From Eggerthellaceae bacterium (lineage in GTDB: Bacteria > Actinomycetota > Coriobacteriia > Coriobacteriales > Eggerthellaceae), in the NCBI GenBank assembly GCA_900754955.1, contig CAAEEV010000155.1, positions 1-6,931 of the forward strand: a stretch of DNA of 6,931 nucleotides, written 5' to 3'. The translations under genes were made by a program, and so were the position numbers. Below are positions 1-5,946 of the stretch, in pieces (the first letter of the stretch is position 1; each line of letters starts with the position of its first letter). The notes beneath the pieces were generated by a model. It saw only the letters and a program-made list of their open reading frames with translations. It had not been told where the DNA came from and did no database searches.

Positions 1-860
1 TAGGGAACCGCCCCAAGAAAACCGCGGAGGGCGAAGACGCCGACGGCACGAAGGAATCCTCCGATGCGGAAAAAGCAGACGCGAAGGATCCCGTGAAGTC
101 GTTCGCGCTCGACCTTCTCGAGGAGAAGTACGGCATCGGCGAAGAGGACTTCCTCTCGGCCGAGCTCGAAGTGGTGCCGGCGGGTCGTGCGCGCGAGTGC
201 GGTTTCGACCGCAGCATGATCCTCGGCTACGGCCAGGACGATCGCGTGTGCGCGTATACGTCGCTCGTGGCGCAGCTGGCGCTGGCGGCGGAAGGAGCGC
301 CTGCGCCCGGCCGCACGGCGGTGACGGTGCTCGTCGACAAGGAAGAGATCGGCAGCGTGGGCGCCACGGGCATGGAGTCGCTGTTCTTCGAGAACACGAT
401 CGCCGAGATCATGGAGCTCGCGGGCGAGGGCGGGGCGCTTCCGCTGCGCCGCGCGCTCGCTGCATCGCGCATGCTGTCGTCGGACGTGTCGGCCGGATTC
501 GATCCCGCCTACGCGAGCGTGTTCGAGACGAAGAACGCCGCGTATCTGGGCCGCGGCCTCGTGTTCAACAAGTACACGGGCGCGCGCGGCAAGAGCGGCA
601 GCAACGATGCGTCGGCCGAGTACGTGGCGCGCGTGCGCCGCGTGATGGACGACGCGCAGGTGAGCTTCCAGACCGCCGAGCTCGGCAAGGTCGACGCGGG
701 CGGCGGCGGAACCATCGCCTACATTCCCGCGAAGTACGGCATGGACGTGATCGACAGCGGCGTGGCGGTGCTCTCCATGCATGCGCCGTGGGAGGTCACG
801 AGCAAGGCCGACCTCTATGAGGCACGTCGCGGCTACGAGGCCTTCCTGCTCAACGCGTAA
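1..860 (+). CDS. M18 family zinc aminopeptidase, C-terminal part (5' truncated by window edge)
   Basis: The reading frame is open from base 3 to the TAA at 858-860, giving 285 visible residues; the start and first metal ligand lie outside the window. M18 enzymes are cytosolic dinuclear-zinc exopeptidases that remove N-terminal residues from peptides. Visible family motifs: YGQDDR, whose second Asp (240-242) should be the bridging metal ligand; DKEEIGS, with the catalytic/ligand Glu pair at 342-347; SSDVSAG, with Asp at 483-485; and the C-terminal LSMHAP block with His at 780-782. The ending (SKADLYEARRGYEAFL) matches the family's usual C-terminus. Just before the conserved block, bases 3-92 encode a lysine/acid-rich low-complexity stretch that I do not expect in typical members. 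A GTG at 93 could be mistaken for the start, but the frame continues upstream and the family is about 450 residues or longer. Family call is firm; in vivo substrate unknown. Confidence 0.93.
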   Translation, partial: GNRPKKTAEGEDADGTKESSDAEKADAKDPVKSFALDLLEEKYGIGEEDFLSAELEVVPAGRARECGFDRSMILGYGQDDRVCAYTSLVAQLALAAEGAPAPGRTAVTVLVDKEEIGSVGATGMESLFFENTIAEIMELAGEGGALPLRRALAASRMLSSDVSAGFDPAYASVFETKNAAYLGRGLVFNKYTGARGKSGSNDASAEYVARVRRVMDDAQVSFQTAELGKVDAGGGGTIAYIPAKYGMDVIDSGVAVLSMHAPWEVTSKADLYEARRGYEAFLLNA

Positions 861-905
861 GCTGGAGCCGGCGCGGCGCTTCCGCGCTTGCGCTCGCCTA
901 TCTTT

Positions 906-943
906 GCGCCCCGTGCTGCGTTGGATCGCGCAGCGCGGGGCGC
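906..943 (+). terminator. Terminator-like hairpin after the aminopeptidase gene
   Basis: A 15-bp stem pairs 906-920 with 929-943 through one G-U wobble, around an 8-base loop (921-928), 46 bases after the aminopeptidase stop. No good T-tract follows (TCTGCTGC), so it may be a weak or non-canonical intrinsic terminator. A smaller GCGCGG/CCGCGC hairpin sits at 871-887. The position makes transcription termination the simplest reading. Confidence 0.55.
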
Positions 944-1047
944 TCTGCTGCACTCGCCGCAAAAAGGGCTTAGCTGACCCCGCTCTGGTACACCCACCCG
1001 TGCGCGGCGCGTTATCCTGATATGCAGCAGGAGCACGCGGAAAGCCG

Positions 1048-1053
1048 TATAAT
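1048..1053 (+). promoter_or_regulatory. Candidate upstream -10 box (TATAAT)
   Basis: A perfect TATAAT lies 94 bases upstream of the methyltransferase start in otherwise GC-rich sequence. I see no convincing -35 hexamer 16-18 bases upstream and no extended TG. If used, the transcript would begin near 1060 and its leader would include the inverted repeat at 1068-1099. Confidence 0.35.
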
Positions 1054-1067
1054 CTTTCATTTGCATC

Positions 1068-1099
1068 TGCGTTTGCGGGGCTGTGAGACCGCAGGCGCA
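1068..1099. repeat. Imperfect 11-bp inverted repeat between two candidate promoters
   Basis: The arms 1068-1078 (TGCGTTTGCGG) and 1089-1099 (CCGCAGGCGCA) pair along all 11 positions if two G-U wobbles are allowed, around a 10-base loop. As DNA it covers the expected -35 and spacer of the promoter whose -10 is at 1104-1109, so it could be an operator. As RNA it would be a leader hairpin in transcripts from the upstream promoter. Which role applies, if any, cannot be decided from the sequence. Confidence 0.4.
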
Positions 1100-1103
1100 C
1101 GGG

Positions 1104-1109
1104 TATAAT
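1104..1109 (+). promoter_or_regulatory. Likely -10 box of the restriction-modification operon
   Basis: A perfect TATAAT sits 32 bases before the TTG start, giving a predicted leader of about 25 bases that includes the ribosome binding site. The expected -35 position (1081-1086, CTGTGA) matches the consensus at only three positions. That weakness suggests low activity or help from an activator. The in-frame TAA at 1106-1108 within this box also rules out any methyltransferase start further upstream. Confidence 0.55.
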
Positions 1110-1130
1110 TCCACGCACTGTTTGCTTGCA

Positions 1131-1139
1131 GGGGAGGGG
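1131..1139 (+). promoter_or_regulatory. Ribosome binding site deciding the TTG start of the methyltransferase
   Basis: A purine run GGGGAGGGG lies directly ahead of TTG 1142; its GGGGAG part is five bases from the start codon. The next in-frame ATG falls inside methyltransferase motif I, so TTG is required for an intact protein. Confidence 0.7.
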
Positions 1140-1141
1140 CG

Positions 1142-2170
1142 TTGGCGAAGTACAAATCCATAGACTTGTTCGCCGGCATCGGCGGCATCCGCATGGGCTT
1201 CGACCAGGCCTTCGGCGACGACATCGAGACGGTTTTCGTCTCGGAGTTCGATGAACCCGCCTGCAAGACCTACCGCGCCAACTTCGACGACCCCTTCGCC
1301 ATCGCGGGCGACATCACCGCGATCGAGGCGTCCGAGGCGCCTGATTTCGACATCTGCCTCGCGGGCTTTCCCTGCCAGGCGTTCAGCATCGCCGGATCGA
1401 AGAAGGGCTTTGACGACGACTACAAGGGGCGCGCCCGCGGCACGCTGTTCTTCGATATGCTGCGCATTTGCTCCGACCGCGTCGAGAAGCCGCGCGTCAT
1501 CTTCTGCGAGAATGTCAAGGGCCTGCCGATGCACGATCGCGGGCGCACGCTCAAAACGATTCTCGGCGCGCTGGTCGAAGACGGCTACGTTCCCTATTGG
1601 AGGGTCCTCAACTCGAAGAACTTCGGCGTTCCCCAGAATCGCGAGCGCATCTACATCGTTGCCTTCCGCAAAGACATCGATCCCGGCTCGTTCGTCTTCC
1701 CCGAGAGCGCGGGGCATCCGCGCGCCATCCGCGATATCCTCGAAGAGGCGCCCATCAGCTCGAAGTACTACCTTTCGGACACCTATCTCGAAACGCTCCG
1801 CAGACACCGCGCACGTCATGAGTCGAAAGGCAACGGCTTCGGTTACGAGATCAGGGACCTCGACGGAATCGCAGGGGCGATCGTGTGCGGGGGCATGGGG
1901 CGCGAGCGCAATCTCATCATCGATCATCGCGAGCACAGCAGGGTTCCCGTCACGAACATTAAGGGCGAGATCAACCGCGAGGACGTTCGCAAGATGACGC
2001 CCCGCGAGTGGGCTCGCCTGCAAGGTTTCCCCGACTCCTTCGTGCTGCCGCTTTCCGATACCCAGTTGTACAAGCAGTTCGGCAATTCCGTGACGGTTCC
2101 AGTGATCCGCGCGATCGCAGAGCGAATCAAGGAGGTACTCGATGGCAGTGCGCTCCCTGACGGGCAATAA
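1142..2170 (+). CDS. DNA cytosine-C5 methyltransferase, HpaII-like (predicted target CCGG)
   Basis: This 342-residue enzyme should transfer a methyl group from S-adenosylmethionine to carbon 5 of cytosine, protecting host DNA from the nuclease encoded next to it. The family motifs are present in order: motif I DLFAGIGGIRMGF (8-20); motif IV FPCQ (76-79) with nucleophile Cys78; motif VI ENV (123-125); motif VIII QNRER (165-169); motif IX REWARLQGFP (288-297); motif X GNSV (314-317). The target-recognition region (about 183-280) is compact and contains a KGNGFGYE / GGMGRERNL pattern that I associate with CCGG methyltransferases such as M.HpaII (from memory). The HpaII-family neighbour supports the same target, probably with the inner C methylated. 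Length is normal for a small type II enzyme and no key residue is missing. The last 29 bases overlap the nuclease gene. Translation starts at TTG, which may hold down expression. Enzyme class is near certain; specificity is inferred. Confidence 0.95.
   Translation: MAKYKSIDLFAGIGGIRMGFDQAFGDDIETVFVSEFDEPACKTYRANFDDPFAIAGDITAIEASEAPDFDICLAGFPCQAFSIAGSKKGFDDDYKGRARGTLFFDMLRICSDRVEKPRVIFCENVKGLPMHDRGRTLKTILGALVEDGYVPYWRVLNSKNFGVPQNRERIYIVAFRKDIDPGSFVFPESAGHPRAIRDILEEAPISSKYYLSDTYLETLRRHRARHESKGNGFGYEIRDLDGIAGAIVCGGMGRERNLIIDHREHSRVPVTNIKGEINREDVRKMTPREWARLQGFPDSFVLPLSDTQLYKQFGNSVTVPVIRAIAERIKEVLDGSALPDGQ
2129..2135 (+). promoter_or_regulatory. Ribosome binding site for the nuclease, inside the methyltransferase gene
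   Basis: AAGGAGG lies six bases ahead of ATG 2142, within the 3' end of the methyltransferase coding sequence. It supports the overlapping start and translational coupling of methyltransferase and nuclease. Confidence 0.8.
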
Positions 2171-3239
2171 GGGCGAGTGGTCCGAGCTCTACGCGTTCTT
2201 CCGCTTGCTGGCGGAGGGCAGGGTTCACGCTGCCGACGAGCACGCCCGCAGGATCGACGCGGTGTATTACCCCATCGCGAAGGTCGTGCGCGAGGAATGC
2301 GCGGGGTCGCCTGTTGAGTACGTGATCGATCGCGGCGCATCGCGTGTCGATGTTGTTGCGGGCGGCAGTCGCGTTTGCTCCGTCGCGCAGGCTGAACTGG
2401 GCCGCGCGGCTGATCGACTGCTCGCTGCGATCAAGGCGGGCTCGGGCAGCTTCGTGATAGACGACATCGCCGATTTCGCCGACAGCATTCTCGTGCGTAA
2501 GGTCAAGGCCCCGTCGCGCGACAAAACCGACATCAAGATGCAGATTGAGGATGTGTTCACGAACGCGCGTCAGAACGTGGGCTTCTCGATCAAGTCGGAG
2601 CTCGGCGGCGCGCCCACGTTGCTCAACGCGAGCCGTGCGACGAACTTCGTCTTTGCGGTGCGGGGCCTGTCGCCCGACGATGCGGCGCGCATCAACGCGA
2701 TCGAGGGGCGGTCGAAAATCGGAGACCGCATGGGCGAGATCTGCAGGTCGCGCGGCTCGCTCGTCTATCGGGGAATGCTCAGCGGCACCTTCGAGGACAA
2801 CCTGGTGCTCATCGACGGCCTTCTTCCCGCCATCGTCGCCGATATGTTCGAGGTGTACTACCTTCGGGACATCTCCCCGCTGATCGACCTCGCTGCCATC
2901 TTGGAGCGGGAGAACCCGCGCGGCTTCCGTCGACGCGATGTCTACGCGTACAAGCTGCGGAAAATGCTCTGCGCGTGCGCGCTCGGCATGAAGCCCTCCA
3001 GCATATGGGATGGAAGCGAAGACGCAAACGGCGGCTACGTCATCGTGAAGGAGTCGGGCGAGGTTCTCGCGTACCACATCTACAACCGCGAGGCGTTCGA
3101 GCGATATCTTCTCGATAATACGATCCTTGAGCGCGCTTCAACGACGCGACACGACTACTTGACGCTTTACGAGGCAGACGACGAGCTGAGGATCAGTCTC
3201 AACCTGCAGATCCGCTTCAAGCGGGAGGCTACGCGATAA
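2142..3239 (+). CDS. HpaII-family type II restriction endonuclease
   Basis: This 365-residue protein resembles the HpaII restriction endonuclease family (about 358 residues for HpaII), which cleaves unmethylated CCGG. Blocks I recognise: GNKGEWSELY (8-17) at the N-terminus, DKTDIKMQI (127-135), GFSIKSELG (147-155), and LLNAS...TNF (160-169). Asp130 followed about 20 residues later by Ser-Ile-Lys (149-151) fits a variant PD-(D/E)XK metal-binding core with Lys151 catalytic; this assignment is inference. The gene lies immediately after a cytosine-C5 methyltransferase, overlaps it by 29 bp and has its own strong ribosome binding site, the usual arrangement for a type II pair. It is full length with no disruption. 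Its stop overlaps by 11 bp the stop of the converging Nudix gene. Base composition looks slightly less GC-rich than the ABC gene downstream, and it contains no CCGG. Alternatives such as another 4-bp cutter of the same fold cannot be excluded without a search. Confidence 0.88.
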   Translation: MAVRSLTGNKGEWSELYAFFRLLAEGRVHAADEHARRIDAVYYPIAKVVREECAGSPVEYVIDRGASRVDVVAGGSRVCSVAQAELGRAADRLLAAIKAGSGSFVIDDIADFADSILVRKVKAPSRDKTDIKMQIEDVFTNARQNVGFSIKSELGGAPTLLNASRATNFVFAVRGLSPDDAARINAIEGRSKIGDRMGEICRSRGSLVYRGMLSGTFEDNLVLIDGLLPAIVADMFEVYYLRDISPLIDLAAILERENPRGFRRRDVYAYKLRKMLCACALGMKPSSIWDGSEDANGGYVIVKESGEVLAYHIYNREAFERYLLDNTILERASTTRHDYLTLYEADDELRISLNLQIRFKREATR

Positions 3240-3627
3240 GACGTGCCCGCTTGATCTCCGCCGCCACCTTGCGGTCGGCGGGGGTCCAGGGGATCGCGTC
3301 GAGGTCGTTTGTGCCGAGCCAGAGAATCGCCTTGTGCTCGAGCAGCGTGAGGTGCTCGCCCGCGTCGAGCGCGCACACGTAGCAGCGAAGCACCATGTGG
3401 AAGTCGTCATAATCGTGCTCGACGGTGGTGAAGTGCGAGCGTACGGTAACATGCGCCGCGAGCTCCTCTTCGATCTCGCGCACGACGGCCTGTTCAGGGG
3501 TTTCGCCGGGCTCCACCTTGCCGCCTGGAAACTCCCAGCCGTCTTCGAAATCGCCGTATCCGCGCTGCGTGGCGAGAACCTTGCCGTCTCGAATGATGAG
3601 GGCGGCAACAACATCGATGGATTTCAC
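3229..3627 (-). CDS. Nudix (NudG/MutT-like) nucleoside triphosphate pyrophosphohydrolase
   Basis: This 132-residue cytosolic enzyme should hydrolyse a (deoxy)nucleoside triphosphate to the monophosphate plus pyrophosphate, typically cleaning the nucleotide pool. The Nudix box is clear: G36-x5-E42-x7-R50-E51-I52-x-E54-E55, with Ala57 where the consensus has Gly; the metal-binding Glu residues are intact. The preceding GWEFPGGKVEPGET and the VVAALIIRDGKVLATQR start look like the small NudG/MutT branch (CTP, 5-methyl-dCTP, 8-oxo-dGTP). Sequence alone does not separate these substrates. I chose GTG 3627 over a longer frame beginning at 3714 because AAAGGAGG (3640-3633) is five bases upstream and family homology begins right there. 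The gene converges on the nuclease gene with tails overlapping 11 bp and no terminator between them. Confidence 0.92.
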   Translation of the reverse strand: MKSIDVVAALIIRDGKVLATQRGYGDFEDGWEFPGGKVEPGETPEQAVVREIEEELAAHVTVRSHFTTVEHDYDDFHMVLRCYVCALDAGEHLTLLEHKAILWLGTNDLDAIPWTPADRKVAAEIKRARLIA

Positions 3628-3632
3628 GGGAG

Positions 3633-3640
3633 CCTCCTTT
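3633..3640 (-). promoter_or_regulatory. Ribosome binding site of the Nudix gene
   Basis: On the minus strand AAAGGAGG lies five bases before the GTG start at 3627, a near-perfect match to the anti-16S sequence. It fixes the start and excludes the upstream in-frame extension to 3714. Confidence 0.8.
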
Positions 3641-3679
3641 CGGGTGATGCGGCTCCGAAGAGGGTGGTCTGATAGCTCG

Positions 3680-3685
3680 ATTATA
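3680..3685 (-). promoter_or_regulatory. Candidate -10 box for the Nudix gene
   Basis: The minus strand reads TATAAT here, 52 bases ahead of the Nudix start, in an otherwise GC-rich spacer. No recognisable -35 hexamer is present at 16-18 bases upstream. The predicted leader would be about 45 bases. Confidence 0.45.
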
Positions 3686-3769
3686 GGGCTGCGCTGAGCG
3701 CTGGCGCGATGCACGGCGCGCTGCTCCCTGGCGAAACGGCCCGCCGTGCGAGCCAGCGGCGGTTTCGGC

Positions 3770-3800
3770 TTGAATTGGAGTTAGCTCCATAGTTAATATT
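3770..3800 (+). promoter_or_regulatory. MerR-type operator/promoter upstream of the ABC exporter
   Basis: A -35 TTGAAT (3770-3775) and a -10 TAATAT (3794-3799) are separated by 18 bases, or 19 if AATATT is taken as the -10. The palindrome TGGAGTTAGCTCCA (3776-3789) fills most of the spacer. A dyad inside an over-long spacer is the hallmark of promoters activated by MerR-family regulators, which untwist the DNA to realign the two boxes. The patch is conspicuously AT-rich against its surroundings. Start of transcription is expected near 3806, about 40 bases before the exporter's ATG. No MerR gene is in this window. Confidence 0.7.
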
Positions 3801-3846
3801 CCGAGAGCGAAAGAGGAAACGAGCCGGGCCCGGCGAGGCAGCGGCG

Positions 3847-5817
3847 ATGTTCAGGCAGGCGAAGGCGGCAGCGATGACGGCGGCGAAGGTGAAGAACGAG
3901 CAGGCGAAAAACCAGGCGCACGGTGACGTGCGCCGTGCGGATGAAAGCGGGTGCGTGTCCGGGGGAGCACCCGCAAGCGCAGCCGCAACCGCAAACGCCG
4001 CGCCTGCCGCTGCGCCTCCCCGTCGCGCGTGCAAGCGTGCGGGCGCACCGTCCACCACACGCCGCACGTTGCACTACTACTGGCAGGCGACCAAGCGGCA
4101 TCTGGGACTGTTCATCGGCCTCATCTGCGCCGACATCGGGTTCTCGGCACTGCTGTCGTACGGCAACCCGTTTGTGATGAGCCTCATCGTCGACCGCGTG
4201 AGTGCCGAAGCGGTCGCCGCCGACCAGGTGTTCGCTGTGTTCGGCCCCTACATCGCCGCGCTCATCCTCATCAACGTGTGCGGTCAGGCGTGCAGCAAGT
4301 TGCAGGACTTCTTCCTGTTCAAGCTCGAGATCGCCGTGAGCTACGACCTCGCCACGCAAAGCTTCGACGCGCTGTGCAACCAGTCGATGAGCTTTCATTC
4401 CAACCGCTTCGGCGGCACGCTTGTCAGCCAGACGACCAAGTTCATGAACGGCTACAACCAACTCATCGAGACGGTGAACTTCCCGTTCATGCCCGTGCTC
4501 ATCTCCATCGTGTGCACGTGCGGGCTGCTGGCGCCGCGCGTTCCGGTGTACGTGGCCATCCTGCTGGCGCTGCTGGCCATCTACGCCACGGTGTCCTACC
4601 TCATGTACAAGCGCATCCTGGGCCTCAACGAAAAGGCGGCGGGCGCGCAGAACCAGCTCTCCGGCGAGCTGTCCGACTCGGTGGCCAACATCCTCGCCGT
4701 CAAGACCTACGGGCGCGAGGACTACGAACGCGGCCTGTTCGACGCTGCCAACCGCGAGGTGGTCAAGCGCGACACCAGGCGCATGATGTCGTCGCTCACG
4801 CGCGGCATCATCACGGCGTGCATCACGATCGTCATCATGTCGATCGTGACGGTGTTCATCGCGGGCGGCAACGCGTGGTTCGGCATCACGCCTGGCACGC
4901 TCGTGATGATGTTCACCTACACCTACACCATCACCAACCAGTTCAACTTCATCAACAACGGCCTGCAGCGCTTCAACCGCGCGTTCGGCGACGCGAGCGG
5001 CATGACGGAAGTGCTCGACGAGCCGCGCCTGGTGGCCGATAAGCCGGGCGCGCCGCCGCTCGTCGTGCGCGAGGGCGCGATCGACTTCGAGGACATCGGG
5101 TTCGCCTACGAGGACGGTGGTGTGCTCACGCAGGTGTTCGACGGGTTCGATCTGCACATTCACGCAGGTCAGCGCGTGGGTCTCGTGGGCATGAGCGGCG
5201 CGGGGAAAACCACGCTCACGAAGCTGCTCCTGCGTCTTTCCGACATCCAGGAAGGGCGTATCCTTGTGGACGGTCAGGACGTGTCGGCCTGCACGCAGCA
5301 GAGCCTGCGCCGTCAGGTTGCCTACGTGCCGCAGGAGGCGTTGCTGTTTCATCGCTCCATCGCCGAGAACATCGCCTACGGGCGCCCCGACGCCACGATG
5401 GACGAGATACGCGAGGCGGCGCGCCGCGCGAACGCGCTCGAGTTCATCGAGAAGCTGCCGCAGGGCTTCGATACGGTGACGGGCGAGCGCGGCGTGAAGC
5501 TGTCGGGCGGCCAGCGCCAGCGCATCGCGATCGCGCGTGCGCTGCTGGCCGACTGCCCCATCCTCGTGCTCGACGAGGCCACGAGCGCGCTCGACTCCGA
5601 GAGCGAGCACCTGGTGCAGGACGCGCTCGCCACGCTCATGCGCGGGCGCACGTCGATCGTGGTGGCGCACCGCCTCAGCACGGTGGCAAGTCTCGACCGC
5701 ATCGTCGTGCTCGCCGACGGCCGCGTGGTCGAGGACGGCCCGCACGAGGAGCTTATCGCCGCCGGTGGCGAGTACGCGCATCTCTGGAGCAGGCAGACGG
5801 GCGCGTATCTGGAGTAG
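3847..5817 (+). CDS. ABC exporter half-transporter (fused membrane and ATPase domains)
   Basis: This 656-residue membrane protein should work as a dimer that uses ATP to export a substrate, probably a drug, toxin, lipid or peptide. Residues 1-75 form a charged then Ala/Pro-rich cytoplasmic extension. Residues 86-365 hold about six membrane segments (roughly 86-105, 131-150, 213-232, 234-252, 319-340, 348-365). The ATPase follows with Walker A GMSGAGKTT (448-456), Q-loop Gln496, signature LSGGQ (552-556), Walker B ILVLDE with Glu577, and switch His608, so it looks fully competent. ATG 3847 is the first start after an in-frame stop at 3790; its ribosome site (CGAGG, 3834-3838) is weak. A second ATG at 3874 is possible. 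No partner half-transporter adjoins it, which favours a homodimer. The MerR-type promoter just upstream suggests induction by a small molecule or stress. Substrate is not predictable from sequence. Confidence 0.94.
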   Translation: MFRQAKAAAMTAAKVKNEQAKNQAHGDVRRADESGCVSGGAPASAAATANAAPAAAPPRRACKRAGAPSTTRRTLHYYWQATKRHLGLFIGLICADIGFSALLSYGNPFVMSLIVDRVSAEAVAADQVFAVFGPYIAALILINVCGQACSKLQDFFLFKLEIAVSYDLATQSFDALCNQSMSFHSNRFGGTLVSQTTKFMNGYNQLIETVNFPFMPVLISIVCTCGLLAPRVPVYVAILLALLAIYATVSYLMYKRILGLNEKAAGAQNQLSGELSDSVANILAVKTYGREDYERGLFDAANREVVKRDTRRMMSSLTRGIITACITIVIMSIVTVFIAGGNAWFGITPGTLVMMFTYTYTITNQFNFINNGLQRFNRAFGDASGMTEVLDEPRLVADKPGAPPLVVREGAIDFEDIGFAYEDGGVLTQVFDGFDLHIHAGQRVGLVGMSGAGKTTLTKLLLRLSDIQEGRILVDGQDVSACTQQSLRRQVAYVPQEALLFHRSIAENIAYGRPDATMDEIREAARRANALEFIEKLPQGFDTVTGERGVKLSGGQRQRIAIARALLADCPILVLDEATSALDSESEHLVQDALATLMRGRTSIVVAHRLSTVASLDRIVVLADGRVVEDGPHEELIAAGGEYAHLWSRQTGAYLE

Positions 5818-5840
5818 GGTGCTGCAGGACGAACGGCGGG

Positions 5841-5867
5841 GTGCGCGGCGGGGAAGGCGCCGCGCAC
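5841..5867 (+). terminator. Terminator-like hairpin after the ABC exporter
   Basis: A perfect 10-bp stem GTGCGCGGCG/CGCCGCGCAC (5841-5850 with 5858-5867) encloses a 7-base loop, 23 bases after the exporter's stop. The tail (GGGCGCTGCCTCTCGCTTCTG) is pyrimidine-rich but not a true T-run. It most likely ends the exporter transcript. Confidence 0.6.
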
Positions 5868-5891
5868 GGGCGCTGCCTCTCGCTTCTGCGG

Positions 5892-5897
5892 TACAAT
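5892..5897 (+). promoter_or_regulatory. Candidate -10 box for the membrane regulator gene
   Basis: TACAAT matches five of six -10 positions and lies 49 bases ahead of the ATG at 5947, just after the exporter's terminator-like hairpin. The -35 region (around 5869-5874) shows no match, so the call rests on position and the -10 alone. Confidence 0.4.
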
Positions 5898-5946
5898 GGG
5901 GAGCGCCTGGACAGATTAAAGGGGACGATCTCGGAAGGGCTGAAGG

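Noticed and set aside
833..2167. A 444-codon minus-strand open frame across the methyltransferase
   Set aside because: The plus strand carries all C5-methyltransferase motifs in order; the antisense frame shows no family features and covers the intergenic promoter region.
2127..3077. A 316-codon minus-strand open frame opposite the nuclease gene
   Set aside because: It is a GC-driven shadow; the plus-strand frame has a strong ribosome binding site and HpaII-family blocks.
1142..3239. A Vsr-type mismatch repair gene or controller (C) protein gene belonging to the restriction-modification operon
   Set aside because: The space is filled by the two genes and the convergent Nudix gene; no open frame with Vsr or small helix-turn-helix features is present.
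3628..3714. In-frame N-terminal extension of the Nudix protein to an ATG at 3714
   Set aside because: The extension would cover the TATAAT box and the AAAGGAGG site, has no Nudix homology, and family similarity begins exactly at the GTG at 3627.
3732..3767. Bulged hairpin (CGAAA + CCGCCG arms pairing with CGGCGG + TTTCG) just upstream of the MerR-type promoter
   Set aside because: It has a 4-base bulge and 10-base loop, no T-tract, and no gene ends here, so I treat it as a chance structure in GC-rich DNA.
3793..5781. A 662-codon open frame on the minus strand across the ABC exporter
   Set aside because: It is the antisense shadow of a high-GC gene: its composition is His/Arg/Val/Ala-rich with no recognisable domain, while the plus strand has every ABC motif.
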